The notes below the pieces were generated by a model. It was not told the DNA's origin and did not search any database. It worked only from the letters and a program-made list of their open reading frames with translations. A stretch of 42,090 nt of DNA, from positions 1 to 42,090 of the forward strand of contig CAIQPH010000126.1 in assembly GCA_903873655.1 (NCBI GenBank), written 5' to 3'. How positions within the stretch are numbered: the first letter of the stretch is position 1; the number at the start of each line of letters is the position of its first letter. The position numbers were made by a program, and so were the translations under genes. The stretch is from an uncultured Holophagaceae bacterium. Lineage in GTDB: Bacteria > Acidobacteriota > Holophagae > Holophagales > Holophagaceae. Shown in pieces: positions 6,842 through 18,506 of the stretch.

Positions 6842-7819
6842 ATGGGTCCCCCACTAAGGCACACTGAAGAGATGGTGCTCGATCACTTCGACCTCCCCAC
6901 GACCTACGTGGACACGCCCGAGAAGCTGCAGGCGGCGCTGCCGTTGTGGCACGCAGCCGGAGTGCTGTCCGTTGACATAGAGTGCAGCCTCACGGGCATG
7001 CACCACTGCGTGCTCGCCCTCATGCAGGTCGCGACCCATGACCAGGCCTGGCTGGTGGATCCGCTACCCCTCGACGGACTCATGCGCCCTGCCCTGCAGG
7101 CCATGGCTCAGGTGCCCTGGATCGTCCATGACTTCTCGGGCGATGGCATCGTCTTCAAGCGCCTCTACGACGTGGTTCCGGAGAGCATCTTCGACACGAT
7201 GCTGCTCTCCCGCGCCCTGGGCTACCCCCAGCCCGGGCTCAAGACCATGGCCAAGCTCAAGCTGGGCCTCGATATCCCTAAGGAGGAGCAGGATTCCAAT
7301 TGGATGCTCCGGCCCCTGCGCGAGTCCCAGATCAGCTATGCCAGCCGCGATGCCGCCTTGCTGCTGCCCCTGTTGAGGATCCTGGCTGACGAGTGCGACG
7401 CCAACCGGGACCATCCCGAAATCGGCCCCCGCCTCGCCAGTCTGCCGAAAGAGATGCGCCACCTGCTGAAGCGGGTCCGGGCCTATGCGCTCCCCAAGCA
7501 CGATCCCGTGGTCGAAAAGGTCAGGCACCTGGGGGAACTGGCCGTGGCACGAGCCGTGAAGCTGACGGCCATGCGCTGGGCCTGGGGTAATGAAGGCGAC
7601 GTGGGGGCCGTGATGGAAATGGGTAACCGCTGGCTCATGGCCCGATTGACGCACCCCCCGGCCACCAAGGAGGTCTTGGAACGCACCATTCCGAATCCCC
7701 GTTTCCGCCGCAAGCGCCTGGACGCCCTGTGGGAAGTCTTCAGCGAGGGGGCAGATGAAACTCAGAACGAGCCCGAATCATCCGATGGATTAATCTGGAA
7801 CAACCCTGGACAACGATGA
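6842..7819 (+). CDS. RNase D-like 3'-5' exonuclease
   Basis: The 325-residue protein has a DEDD exonuclease domain at about 20-190: VLSVDIECSL holds the first D/E pair, IVHDFSGDGIVFKRL the third motif, and ISYASRDAALLLPLL the final one with its conserved Tyr. An HRDC-like helical part follows (about 220-300). RNase D trims the 3' ends of tRNA and other small RNAs. The ATG at 6842 has GGAG eleven bases upstream; an alternative ATG is at 6872, and neither choice touches the domain. It is divergent from the UPF0016 gene. Its stop overlaps the fliW start in ATGA, so it is translationally coupled to the motility-regulation genes. Confidence 0.85.
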   Translation: MGPPLRHTEEMVLDHFDLPTTYVDTPEKLQAALPLWHAAGVLSVDIECSLTGMHHCVLALMQVATHDQAWLVDPLPLDGLMRPALQAMAQVPWIVHDFSGDGIVFKRLYDVVPESIFDTMLLSRALGYPQPGLKTMAKLKLGLDIPKEEQDSNWMLRPLRESQISYASRDAALLLPLLRILADECDANRDHPEIGPRLASLPKEMRHLLKRVRAYALPKHDPVVEKVRHLGELAVARAVKLTAMRWAWGNEGDVGAVMEMGNRWLMARLTHPPATKEVLERTIPNPRFRRKRLDALWEVFSEGADETQNEPESSDGLIWNNPGQR

Positions 7820-8250
7820 CACCCAACCCTGCCAACCCCCCAGTGACCACGTCGGATGCCGACGACGGCGCCCTCTTGACCTTTCCCAAGGGCCTTGTGG
7901 GCTTCCCGAACCTCTCCTTGTTCCGGCTGTTCGAGCCCAAGGGCGCCTACCCCCTGAAGTTCCTCCAGTCGGTCGAGTCCCAGGAAGTCTCCTTCGTCTG
8001 CGTCGACCCGGCTTGCGTCAAGCCAGACTACGAAGTGCCCCTGGGCGAGGAGGAGGCGGAAGCCCTCCATCTTGAATCACCGGCAGAAGCCATGGTGCTC
8101 ACCCTGGTGGTGATCCCCGAAGACCCCCGGAACATGACCACCAACTTGGCAGGACCGCTGGTCGTCAACGTGAAGACCCGGACGGGCTTCCAGATCGTCC
8201 TGAACGCCGAGAAATTCCCCCTGCAGTACCCGATCATCGTCCAGAGCTGA
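7816..8250 (+). CDS. fliW: Flagellar assembly factor FliW
   Basis: The 144-residue protein has the FliW hallmarks: LLTFPKGLVGFPNLSLFRL near the N terminus, FLQSVESQEVSFVCVDP in the middle and NLAGPLVVNVKTRTGFQIVLN near the end. FliW binds CsrA non-competitively and also binds flagellin, so free flagellin frees CsrA to repress flagellin translation. The presence of csrA directly downstream supports this partner-switch role. It begins within the last codons of the RNase D-like gene. No flagellin gene is seen in the window. Confidence 0.93.
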   Translation: MTPNPANPPVTTSDADDGALLTFPKGLVGFPNLSLFRLFEPKGAYPLKFLQSVESQEVSFVCVDPACVKPDYEVPLGEEEAEALHLESPAEAMVLTLVVIPEDPRNMTTNLAGPLVVNVKTRTGFQIVLNAEKFPLQYPIIVQS

Positions 8251-8320
8251 CCAGCTCTGTCAACCCTCCTCGGCTGCCGTCCCACCTCAGCCCCCACTCC
8301 TTTCTCGGACACGCGCCAAG

Positions 8321-8572
8321 ATGCTCGTCATCACTCGCAAGCCGGATCAGTCCATCGTCATCGGTGGTGAGATCGAAGTCATCATCCTCGGTATCACCAA
8401 GGATGGGGTCCGGCTTGGCATCAAGGCCCCGAGGAGTGTCCAGGTCCATCGCCGCGAGGTCTTTGAGGCCATCGCGGCCGAGAACCTGGCCGCCACCCAG
8501 GCCAAGGTGCCCATCCAGGATGCCGCCGCCCTGCTCAGGGCCGCTCAAGTCCGGAAGCCGCACGTCCGATAA
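8321..8572 (+). CDS. csrA: Carbon storage regulator CsrA
   Basis: The protein starts MLVITRKPDQSIVIG and includes the conserved GVRLGIKAPRSVQVHRREVFEAI segment, which holds the RNA-binding Arg residues of this small dimeric post-transcriptional regulator. At 83 residues it has a 20-residue C-terminal extension beyond the core, as in many CsrA proteins that are controlled by FliW through the extended tail. CsrA binds GGA motifs in mRNA leaders. It is 70 bp downstream of fliW and 18 bp before yjfB, so probably one operon. Confidence 0.96.
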   Translation: MLVITRKPDQSIVIGGEIEVIILGITKDGVRLGIKAPRSVQVHRREVFEAIAAENLAATQAKVPIQDAAALLRAAQVRKPHVR

Positions 8573-8590
8573 TCTGCCACTGAGGCTTGC

Positions 8591-8776
8591 ATGGATCCCA
8601 TCGTCGCCAGCGCAGTCGCTCAAACCCAGGCGCAGAGCCAGGCCATGATCCAGGGCCAGGTCGGGGTGGCCATGCTCAAGAAGAGCATTGACATCATGGC
8701 CCAGCAGGGCACGGAGATGGCGCAGCTGATCTCCCAGCAGACCGGCGTGGGCCAGCAGGTGAATCTTCTCGCCTAG
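8591..8776 (+). CDS. yjfB: YjfB-family putative motility protein
   Basis: This 61-residue protein (MDPIVASAVAQTQAQSQAMI, then MLKKSIDIMAQQGTEMAQLI) fits the YjfB family of small alpha-helical proteins found beside flagellar and csrA genes. No biochemical activity is established for the family. A GAGG box is six bases before the ATG. Its position right after csrA fits a motility operon. It ends four bases from the convergent uvrA stop. Confidence 0.8.
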   Translation: MDPIVASAVAQTQAQSQAMIQGQVGVAMLKKSIDIMAQQGTEMAQLISQQTGVGQQVNLLA

Positions 8777-8779
8777 ACG

Positions 8780-11611
<2,832 letters not shown>

Positions 11612-11771
11612 GATCCCGTCAGTTTACGCCAATTTTTCGCTTCCGGAAGTTGCGTCTAGGTCGTCACCCTGAGGTCACCATGTGATGCCGGTGGAGCACC
11701 CGACATAAGGCGTCGTAACGAAACAATTAGAAAAGCACTGGTTCTTTCGAAACGACCCCTAAAATCAAGGG

Positions 11772-12683
11772 ATGCATCCAGCTGAACTGGCGATCCTGCT
11801 TCACCGCGCCCTTGAGGTCCGCCTGGCGCGCCTGCGGGAACTGCTGGAGAAGGACCTCTGGTCGGAAGACGCTGAGCAGCTCCATCAGGTCCGCGTGGCC
11901 GCCCGTCGGCTCGGCGCCGTGCTCGACCTGGTGGATGCGGAGATCTACCCGGGACACAAGGGCCACCGCCGCGCACTGAAGGGTCTGGTGGACATCCTTG
12001 GGTTGACCCGCGAACTGGACGTCCACGCTGGACACCTGTGCACCTACCACCAGGAAGCGCGAACGCCCACTGAGGCCGCTGTCATTGAGCACCTGCTCGA
12101 ACAAGTGGATCGAAAACGAGCCAAGGCACGGCGGACCATGGGGAGGGGACTCGAGCGACTGCGGCTGCCAAACCTGGGGCGACTGCTTGAGGTACCCGTC
12201 CTGCGGGACCCCTTCCAGCCCACCTCGCTGCAGGAATCGGCTTGGAACTGTCTCGAACCCCGCTCCACCGCAGCCCTGGGCAACTTGGCCACCCTTGCCG
12301 CCCACGAAGACCCTGTCGCGATGCACCGGGCCCGCGTGAAGATCAAGAAACTGCGCTATGCCATCGAGGCGCTGGAGGGCGCCTTCGCCGGGTGGCCGGA
12401 ATCCGTTCTGAATGATCTTCGAGCCCTCCAGACGGCGCTTGGAGACCACCACGACCTGGCCACCCTCGAAACCCTGCTCTGGGAGATGGAAGGCGGGCTT
12501 CGCCTTCGGGATCGCCCGAACCTGTGCGGAGGCGTGCTCGAACTCCTGGGTGACGTGGCGGAAACGCGCCGCGCGGCCTTCGATCACTTCGTCACCTTAG
12601 CCCAGGCCCAGGATCATGCCGCGTTCGTGCGGGTCGTCCGATCTGCCCTCGGGCTCTCCCAGGCTGACGGATCACAGGCATGA
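11772..12683 (+). CDS. CHAD domain protein
   Basis: The 303-residue protein is all-helical with the CHAD pattern of conserved histidines and basic residues: EQLHQVRVAARRLGAVLDLV (about 37-56), TRELDVHAG, MHRARVKIKKLRYAIEAL (about 182-199) and LGDHHDLATLE. CHAD domains bind inorganic polyphosphate and locate to polyphosphate granules. An AAGGG box directly precedes the ATG. Its stop overlaps the start of the histidine kinase gene in ATGA, which is unusual company and suggests the kinase senses something tied to polyphosphate or phosphate state (inference). Confidence 0.9.
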   Translation: MHPAELAILLHRALEVRLARLRELLEKDLWSEDAEQLHQVRVAARRLGAVLDLVDAEIYPGHKGHRRALKGLVDILGLTRELDVHAGHLCTYHQEARTPTEAAVIEHLLEQVDRKRAKARRTMGRGLERLRLPNLGRLLEVPVLRDPFQPTSLQESAWNCLEPRSTAALGNLATLAAHEDPVAMHRARVKIKKLRYAIEALEGAFAGWPESVLNDLRALQTALGDHHDLATLETLLWEMEGGLRLRDRPNLCGGVLELLGDVAETRRAAFDHFVTLAQAQDHAAFVRVVRSALGLSQADGSQA

Positions 12684-14305
12684 ACCTCTGGCGTGTCCGG
12701 ATCCGACCCCTGGCTTGGCTGCGCAGCTTGCACGCCAAGCTGTTCCTCCTCCTGGGCCTGGTCACCAGTGTGCTCACCGTGGCCGTGGCCTATTCCATCA
12801 CCCGCAACAGCCGCCGGGAGCTGGAAAGCTACTCGCGAAGACTGGTGATCGAGGCGGCGGGGACGGTGGAGACCGACATCGTGGAGCGCGATCCGACGTT
12901 CAAGGATCCCGACAAGCTGGACCAGCTGCTGGAGAGCATCGCCGGACCCGACCGCAGCATCTTCCAGATCGACGTATTCAAGCAGGTTGGGCGAGGCTCG
13001 GAAGTCGAACTGGTGCGATCCTCCGGTGATGAATCCATCGTCGAGTGGGGCCCGGAGATCGGATCCTACCTGACCCTGCAGGGTCCCCAGGCCGAACTGG
13101 TGGATCTGGAGCCGGCCGGGCGCGCCTGGAAAGTCTACCTGCCCATTCGTACCCACAAACCCGGCCAGCCGCCCCTGGGCCTGATTCGCGCGTACTGCGA
13201 TCTGGAACGGTGGGAGGTGGTCTGGAACAACAACTTCAAGCGGACCTATCGCACCCTCCCGGGCGTGCTGCTGGGTGAATTCATCCTGCTCTGGCTGATC
13301 CTCCGCATGCTCATCAGCGACCCCATCGAGGCCATGGTGATCGCCATGCAGAAACTGGAGCGCGGTGAGGCCAGCGTCCGTGCGCCCGTCCGCCGCAGTG
13401 ACGAGCTGGGCCTCATCGCTTCCCGGTTCAATGCCATGGCCGTAGAGCTTCAGCGTGCCGGCGAGGAGCGCGAGTCCCTAATCCAGGAGATCCGGGGCTT
13501 CAACGCCAACCTGCAGGACCGGATCGACGCCGCCCTTTCTGAACTTCAGGCCAAGAACCGCGAGTTGGCCGCCCTGGTCGAACGCAATGCCCTGCTCCGG
13601 GAGGAGCTGGGCGCCCAGGAACGGCTCGCGGTCGCCGGGCAGCTGACGGCGACCTTTGCCCATGAGGTAGGAACCCCTTTGAACCTCATGACAGGCCATC
13701 TCCAACTCCTGGATGCGCAAGAGGGCCTGCCCGAGAAGGCCCGCGAGCGCCTGCACGTCATCCAGGCCCAGATCCAGCGCGTTGGCGATATCGTGCGCCG
13801 CCTGTTGGACCTCACCCGTCGGCCCCAACTGCACAGGGAACCCCAGCTCTTCCTAGACCTGCTGGCGGATCTGGAGCAGCTGTGGACACCTACCCTGACG
13901 GCCCACGGGGTCACTGTCGAAGCACAGGCGCCTCCTGGTTGCCGCCTGAATGTGGATCGCAAACAGATGGAGCAGCTCTTCCTCAACCTCATGAACAATG
14001 CCCTGGATGCCATGCCCTCCGGGGGCACGGTGCGGATTTCCGTTCAGCCCTCGGAGGAAAGCACCCCGGATGGTCCCTGGTGGGACCTGCGCTTCCAGGA
14101 TTCGGGCCAGGGCATCCCCAGCGAATTGCTTGGCCAGGTCTTCCGCCCCATGTTCACCACCAAGCCCGAAGGCAAGGGCACGGGCCTGGGCCTCAGCATC
14201 TGCCGCGAGATCGTCCGTGGTCACGGCGGGGATATCCGCATCGAGAGCTCCGAAGAGAAGGGCACCTGCGTAGTGTTCACCCTGCCAGGGGCCGTGCCCG
14301 TCTAA
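12680..14305 (+). CDS. Membrane sensor histidine kinase (NtrB-like output)
   Basis: The 541-residue protein has a transmembrane helix at about 17-38, a periplasmic sensor region to about 190, a second helix (about 193-212), a HAMP domain, a coiled coil (about 270-310) and a kinase core. The phospho-accepting H328 lies in FAHEVGTPLNLMTGHL; the N box (NLMNNALDAMPSGG), G1 (DSGQGIP) and G2 (GKGTGLGLSICREI) are intact. No response regulator is adjacent; the sigma-54 activator 2 kb away lacks a clear receiver, so the partner is unknown. It is coupled to the CHAD gene upstream and its stop overlaps the convergent murI stop by 3 bases. Confidence 0.93.
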   Translation: MNLWRVRIRPLAWLRSLHAKLFLLLGLVTSVLTVAVAYSITRNSRRELESYSRRLVIEAAGTVETDIVERDPTFKDPDKLDQLLESIAGPDRSIFQIDVFKQVGRGSEVELVRSSGDESIVEWGPEIGSYLTLQGPQAELVDLEPAGRAWKVYLPIRTHKPGQPPLGLIRAYCDLERWEVVWNNNFKRTYRTLPGVLLGEFILLWLILRMLISDPIEAMVIAMQKLERGEASVRAPVRRSDELGLIASRFNAMAVELQRAGEERESLIQEIRGFNANLQDRIDAALSELQAKNRELAALVERNALLREELGAQERLAVAGQLTATFAHEVGTPLNLMTGHLQLLDAQEGLPEKARERLHVIQAQIQRVGDIVRRLLDLTRRPQLHREPQLFLDLLADLEQLWTPTLTAHGVTVEAQAPPGCRLNVDRKQMEQLFLNLMNNALDAMPSGGTVRISVQPSEESTPDGPWWDLRFQDSGQGIPSELLGQVFRPMFTTKPEGKGTGLGLSICREIVRGHGGDIRIESSEEKGTCVVFTLPGAVPV

Positions 14306-15093
14306 ATCTCCACGACCTCGATGTCCCCGAGCGGTTCCTCGAGGAATCGGTTCCCCACTTCCTTCAGACGGCTGCTGGCGTCGGTGAGCTGGACGCGGAG
14401 GGTGCCGCGGGCGCTGGCCGTGCGGTAGCCCAGGCTGCCCTGCAGCAGGCGGTCGACGGCCTTGGCGGTGACCCGGCCGCTGTCGATCCAGCAGGTGCCT
14501 GGGCGGCTGCGTTCCAGGCTCGTCAAGAGGGTCGGGTAGTGCGTGCAGCCCAGCACCACGGTCTTCACCTCGAAGGGCAGCTGGTTCAGATAGCGGCGGC
14601 AGATGCTGTCCGTGACGGGGTCATCGAACCAGCCCTCCTCCGCTAGGGGCACCAGCAGCGCACAGGCCGTGCTGTGAATGATCTTGGTGGGATCACGCCG
14701 GAGGATGGCCGTCTCGTAGGCGGCGCTGCTCACGGTAGCCAGGGTGCCGATGATCCCGACGGGCCCTGGGATCGCCGCAGCAGCTTCGGCCCCGGGTTCG
14801 ATCACGCCGATCACCGGGCAGGGACTCACGGCTTGCAGGGCGGGCAGGCCATGGGCGCTGGCCGTGTTGCAGGCGATCACGATGAGCTTGGGATCGTGGC
14901 GCTGGAGCAGCTCGCCCATCTGCAGCGTGTAGCGCTCGATGGTGCGGTGGCTCTTGGTGCCGTAGGGTAGTCGCGCCGTATCCCCGAGGTAGACCAGGTC
15001 CTCCTGGGGCAGCAGCTGGCGCAGGGCATGGATGACGGTGAGCCCGCCGATGCCCGAGTCGAAAACCCCGATGGGGCGGTCCGCGCGGCTCAT
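14302..15093 (-). CDS. murI: Glutamate racemase
   Basis: The start at 15093 (MSRADRPIGVFDSGIGGLTV) is preferred to an in-frame ATG 33 bases upstream because it begins at the usual place and overlaps the prmA stop by 3 bases. The 263 residues have the two catalytic cysteines in IVIACNTASA and VLGCTHYPTL, and the GVFDSGIGG substrate loop. It makes D-glutamate for peptidoglycan. It is translationally coupled to prmA upstream. Confidence 0.97.
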   Translation of the reverse strand: MSRADRPIGVFDSGIGGLTVIHALRQLLPQEDLVYLGDTARLPYGTKSHRTIERYTLQMGELLQRHDPKLIVIACNTASAHGLPALQAVSPCPVIGVIEPGAEAAAAIPGPVGIIGTLATVSSAAYETAILRRDPTKIIHSTACALLVPLAEEGWFDDPVTDSICRRYLNQLPFEVKTVVLGCTHYPTLLTSLERSRPGTCWIDSGRVTAKAVDRLLQGSLGYRTASARGTLRVQLTDASSRLKEVGNRFLEEPLGDIEVVEI

Positions 15094-15968
15094 GCAGGCA
15101 CCCGTTCCGCCAGAATCGCGATCCACTCGCCTTCTTGCAGCACCTTTTCCGGTTTGAAGCCATGGGAAACGAGGCTCACCAGGGCTTCGTCAGTGCGCTC
15201 GGCCAGGATGCCGCTCGCGATGAGCCAGCCACCGGGAGCGGCCACTTCCGCCACGCGCGGCAGGAGTTCCTGGATAGTCTCCAGCAGGATGTTGGCCAGC
15301 AGACCCGAGTAGGGGCCCGCCACACGCGGCTGGTCCAAGGTCCCGATGAAACACTCGTACGGCCGGGCCCCCTTCAACAGGTGAGCGTTCAACGCCATGA
15401 GTTCGTCCATGGCCGGGCCGCAGTCGGGATCGATGTCGAACGCCGTGAGCCCGCGCGCCCCCAAAAGGAAGGCTGCCAGCGACAGGATGCCCGTGCCGGC
15501 GCCAATGTCGAGGATGGGACCCTGGAGCCGCCCTGCCAGCGACAACGCTTCCAGGAGCTTCATGCAGAGGCGGGTGGTCTCGTGACCACCGGTGCCAAAG
15601 GCCAGACCCGGGTTCACCACGAGGTCGATTCGATCCGCGGGCCCGGGTGTCTCATCCCAGAGGGGGCGGACATGAAATAACTTGCCGACCTCGAAGGCGC
15701 CGAAGCCCTGGCGGCTCTTGGCCAGCCAGTCCTCATCGCCGAAGACCTCGGCCTCGAGGAGATACACGCCCGGAAAGGCCTTCAGACCCTCTGCTCCCGG
15801 GGGGTAAACCCCGGGCGAAAAGTAGACATAGCAGGCTTTGGGCGGATCGGCCTCGCGGTAGAAGGCGGCTGAGCCAGCCCCCTCAAGCCACTCACATAAG
15901 GCTTCCTCCTGCTGGTCAGGAACCTCCAGTTTCCATCTCAGATGGGCTGCATTCGTCACGTGGCACAT
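15090..15968 (-). CDS. prmA: Ribosomal protein L11 methyltransferase
   Basis: The start at 15968 (MCHVTNAAHLRWKLEVP) is chosen because a GGAGG box lies about 12 bases upstream and the family begins here; the open frame continues upstream to 16214 but that part has no domain character. The 292 residues carry the class I methyltransferase motif ILDIGAGTGILSLAAFLLGA, the NPGLAFGTGGHETTRLC loop and LLANILLETI. PrmA trimethylates lysines and the N terminus of ribosomal protein L11. It is the first gene of a prmA-murI pair. Confidence 0.95.
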   Translation of the reverse strand: MCHVTNAAHLRWKLEVPDQQEEALCEWLEGAGSAAFYREADPPKACYVYFSPGVYPPGAEGLKAFPGVYLLEAEVFGDEDWLAKSRQGFGAFEVGKLFHVRPLWDETPGPADRIDLVVNPGLAFGTGGHETTRLCMKLLEALSLAGRLQGPILDIGAGTGILSLAAFLLGARGLTAFDIDPDCGPAMDELMALNAHLLKGARPYECFIGTLDQPRVAGPYSGLLANILLETIQELLPRVAEVAAPGGWLIASGILAERTDEALVSLVSHGFKPEKVLQEGEWIAILAERVPA

Positions 15969-16265
15969 CCTGTGCCGCGCCCTCCGGGCTTCGGCTTGAC
16001 TCGCGCAACTGGCGCTCGCCCCTCTGGGGCCGTCTGCCGCGCAGTCGGTCCTATTCGCCTTCGGCGAATGGTCGCCAAAGTGGCAATCCGCTCCTGCTCC
16101 ATGCTCATTGGCAAAGGTTAACAGGACCCTGGGAACCATCTGGCCCCAGGCTGCACTCAAGGAATGCGGCAGGCCGGAACGCCGCGGTGAGTGGAGCGTT
16201 GGGGGAAACGGCACGGGGGGACGAATGTCCCTCCGTGTTTGTTTGTAAACGCTGACCCGTAGGGA
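15969..16265. other. 297-bp gap upstream of prmA with a 7-bp hairpin
   Basis: No gene was found here. A perfect hairpin (ATTCGCC-TTC-GGCGAAT) sits at 16053-16069, without a T-run. It may be the tail of the sigma-54 activator transcript or part of the prmA leader. No convincing promoter pair was seen for prmA. Confidence 0.5.
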
Positions 16266-17699
16266 CTACTCTGCCGCTTCAGCCGATTCGGCGTCCTCCA
16301 GGTCCAGCCGCTTCATCTTCTCAAGGAAGGTGGTGCGCTTGAGGCCCAGAAGGTCGGCGGCGCGCTTCTTGTTGCCCCGGGTGATGGCGAGGCTCTGCAG
16401 CATGAGCGTTTTTTCCATGTCTGACACGACCTGGTTGAGATCCAGGCCCTCGGCCGGCAGATCCATGCCGAAGGCCGCCGGCGACTGGGAGGTGAAGGCC
16501 TCGGCAGAGAAGGGCTGGAAACCGGGCCTTGGCGACTCCTGGGCCGGGGGAGCCTCACCCATGCGCTCAGCCAAGAAGGTGAAGTCCTCCCGGGTAAGGA
16601 CGGGGCGAGTGCCCGAGAGCACGATGGCGCGCTCGATGGCGTTCTCCAACTGGCGCACATTCCCGGGCCACGGCAGGGACATGAGCAGAGGGTCCACGCT
16701 GGGGTGCAGGGCCTTGGGATAGAGGCCATGCTCGCGGGCCTTGCGGTTCAGGAAATGCTGAGCGAGGAAGGGCACCTCCTCCCGCCGGGCCCGCAGCGGG
16801 GGCATGGTGATGGGCACGACTTCCAGCCGATAGAACAGGTCCTCTCGGAAGCTGCCGTCCTGAACTTTCTTCCACAAATCCACATTGGAGGCCGTCACCA
16901 CGCGCACGTCCACCTTCACCGGTGCGCCGCCACCCAGGGGCTGCACCTCCCGCTCCTGCAGGACGCGCAGCAGGCGCACCTGGGCGCCCAGGGGCATGGT
17001 GCCCACTTCGTCCAGGAAGACGGTGCCGCCGTGGGCCTCACGGAATTTCCCTGGCGTGTCCTTGCGGGCATCCGTGAAGGCGCCCTTGTTGTAGCCGAAG
17101 AGCTCCGATTCCAGGAGATTTTCGGGGATGGCACCGCAGTGGACAGCCACGAAGGGCGACGCAGGATCTGCGCCCATGCGGTGGATGGCCCGGGCGATCA
17201 CTTCCTTGCCGGTGCCGCTCTCACCCAGCAGCAGGACCGTGGCGCGGGTGGCTGCGGCAGCGCGGGCCCGGATGAGCACGTCCTGCATGGCCGGGCTGGT
17301 GCCCACGAGGCCGAAAGCCAGGGCCTGCGAGGCGCTGAGCTGCGTGGTGGTCCCCGAGCGGGGGCGCAGGCCCGGCATGGGCGGCTCCGGACCCAGCACG
17401 CCCCAGCGCACGGACCCAAGCGATCCCCATTCCGCCAGGGCCTTGGGATCCATGGGCGCCGTATCGGGTTTCAGTCCCAGAAGGATGGGCAGGGCGGCCA
17501 CTTCGGCCATCATTCGATTCAATTCCGGCGGCGGCCAGGCACCCTTGGCACTGATCACCCACAGATCCACATCCCGTGGCGCCAGCGCCGGTGAAGCCCC
17601 CCGATCAAGGGTCACATCCCACAGCGCCGCCCACCGATGCTCCAGCCCCCCGGTATCGTCCCCGAGGGTGGACCAGTGAAGGCGAGGCAGCTGCGTCAT
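16266..17699 (-). CDS. Sigma-54-dependent transcriptional activator, receiver-less
   Basis: The 477-residue protein has a poorly conserved N-terminal domain (1-125) with no recognisable phosphoacceptor. A AAA+ domain at about 135-370 follows: Walker A GESGTGKE, the sigma-54 loop as GAFTDA (normally GAFTGA), Walker [11 protein letters not shown] and the arginine-finger segment [11 protein letters not shown]. The C-terminal Fis-type helix-turn-helix ([20 protein letters not shown]) resembles that of FleQ/FlrA flagellar master regulators, so a motility role is possible. A strong AAGGAG box lies three bases before the ATG. The gene stands alone on its strand; a candidate promoter is upstream. Confidence 0.9.
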   Translation of the reverse strand: MTQLPRLHWSTLGDDTGGLEHRWAALWDVTLDRGASPALAPRDVDLWVISAKGAWPPPELNRMMAEVAALPILLGLKPDTAPMDPKALAEWGSLGSVRWGVLGPEPPMPGLRPRSGTTTQLSASQALAFGLVGTSPAMQDVLIRARAAAATRATVLLLGESGTGKEVIARAIHRMGADPASPFVAVHCGAIPENLLESELFGYNKGAFTDARKDTPGKFREAHGGTVFLDEVGTMPLGAQVRLLRVLQEREVQPLGGGAPVKVDVRVVTASNVDLWKKVQDGSFREDLFYRLEVVPITMPPLRARREEVPFLAQHFLNRKAREHGLYPKALHPSVDPLLMSLPWPGNVRQLENAIERAIVLSGTRPVLTREDFTFLAERMGEAPPAQESPRPGFQPFSAEAFTSQSPAAFGMDLPAEGLDLNQVVSDMEKTLMLQSLAITRGNKKRAADLLGLKRTTFLEKMKRLDLEDAESAEAAE

Positions 17700-17718
17700 A
17701 AACTCCTTGGCTGGAAAT

Positions 17719-17746
17719 AGCCTAGATGCAGGGATCTGAGGGTCAA
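17719..17746 (-). promoter_or_regulatory. Candidate promoter of the sigma-54 activator gene
   Basis: On the minus strand TTGACC (17746-17741) and TAGGCT (17724-17719) are spaced by 16 bases, about 20 bases before the ATG. The -35 is good, the -10 weak. The surrounding A/T-rich stretch supports a promoter region. Confidence 0.3.
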
Positions 17747-17846
17747 GTCAAAAAAATGACGTAGAAAATATTGGCGAAGATGACGGAACAGTTTAGCTCC
17801 CGCGCTTCCCCAGCGGGCGTATCTTTGGGATACACCGGAGGTCTTC

Positions 17847-18389
17847 ATGGCGCTCACGGAATCCACCATGGTCCCGCTCGGAGCGGCTTGTCCTGATTTC
17901 ACACTGCCCGGCGTGGACGGGCGGCTCTGGTCCCTCCACGACTTCCATACGCCGGCCCTGGTGGTGGCGTTTATGTGCAACCACTGCCCCTACGTGCAGG
18001 CCATAGATGACCGCCTCAATGCGCTGGCGAAGGCCTACGCTGGGCGCTGCTCGGTGGCGGGCATCAATTCGAATGATGCCGTGACCTACCCGGACGACAG
18101 CTTCGAGGCCATGCGCGCCAGGGCGAAGATCAAGGGCTTTGCATTCCCCTATCTATGGGATGAGGAGCAGTCCGTGGCACGGGCCCTGGGCGCTGCCTGC
18201 ACCCCCGATTTCTTCCTCTTCGATTCCCACCGTCGCCTCCAGTATCGGGGCCGCCTGGATGATAACTGGAAGGACGCCGCCCATGTCACCCGCGAGGAAC
18301 TGAAGGAGGCCATCGAGGGCGTCCTTGCGGGGAGGGAGCCCCTGGAGACCCAGTGCCCAAGCATGGGCTGCAGCATCAAGTGGAAGTAA
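17847..18389 (+). CDS. Thioredoxin-like redoxin (AhpC/TSA-type)
   Basis: The 180-residue protein begins with the redoxin pattern (PLGAACPDFTLPGVDGRLWSL) and has CNHCPYV at about 47-53, the C-x2-C motif of the thioredoxin-like DUF of this type. TPDFFLFDSHRRLQYRGRLDDNW is the cis-proline segment and last strand. No signal peptide is seen, so it should be cytoplasmic. It probably reduces disulfides or peroxides; the substrate is unknown. A GGAGG box is six bases before the ATG. A nested hairpin follows the stop. Confidence 0.85.
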   Translation: MALTESTMVPLGAACPDFTLPGVDGRLWSLHDFHTPALVVAFMCNHCPYVQAIDDRLNALAKAYAGRCSVAGINSNDAVTYPDDSFEAMRARAKIKGFAFPYLWDEEQSVARALGAACTPDFFLFDSHRRLQYRGRLDDNWKDAAHVTREELKEAIEGVLAGREPLETQCPSMGCSIKWK

Positions 18390-18403
18390 CGCGCTGGCCT
18401 CTT

Positions 18404-18460
18404 AGGAACTGGAACGAATTATAAGCGTTGCCATCGCGCAACGTTCCGTTCCGGCTCCTT
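18404..18460. terminator. Nested hairpin after the redoxin gene
   Basis: An outer imperfect stem (18404-18416 with 18447-18458, 11 of 13 positions) encloses a perfect inner 6-bp hairpin CGTTGC-CATCGC-GCAACG (18426-18443). It sits just 3' of the redoxin stop and just before the next gene. A terminator or leader structure is likely; there is no T-run. Confidence 0.5.
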
Positions 18461-18506
18461 AGTGGTTCCTGGCAGGAGGTATGATCGGGGTTCCCACGGA
18501 GCTTTC

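Noticed and set aside
12680-17699. The sensor kinase and the sigma-54 activator as a two-component pair
   Set aside because: They lie 2 kb apart, on opposite strands, and the activator has no recognisable receiver Asp.
17841-17846. A second open frame around the redoxin start on the minus strand
   Set aside because: It is short, antisense to both flanking genes and has no protein features.
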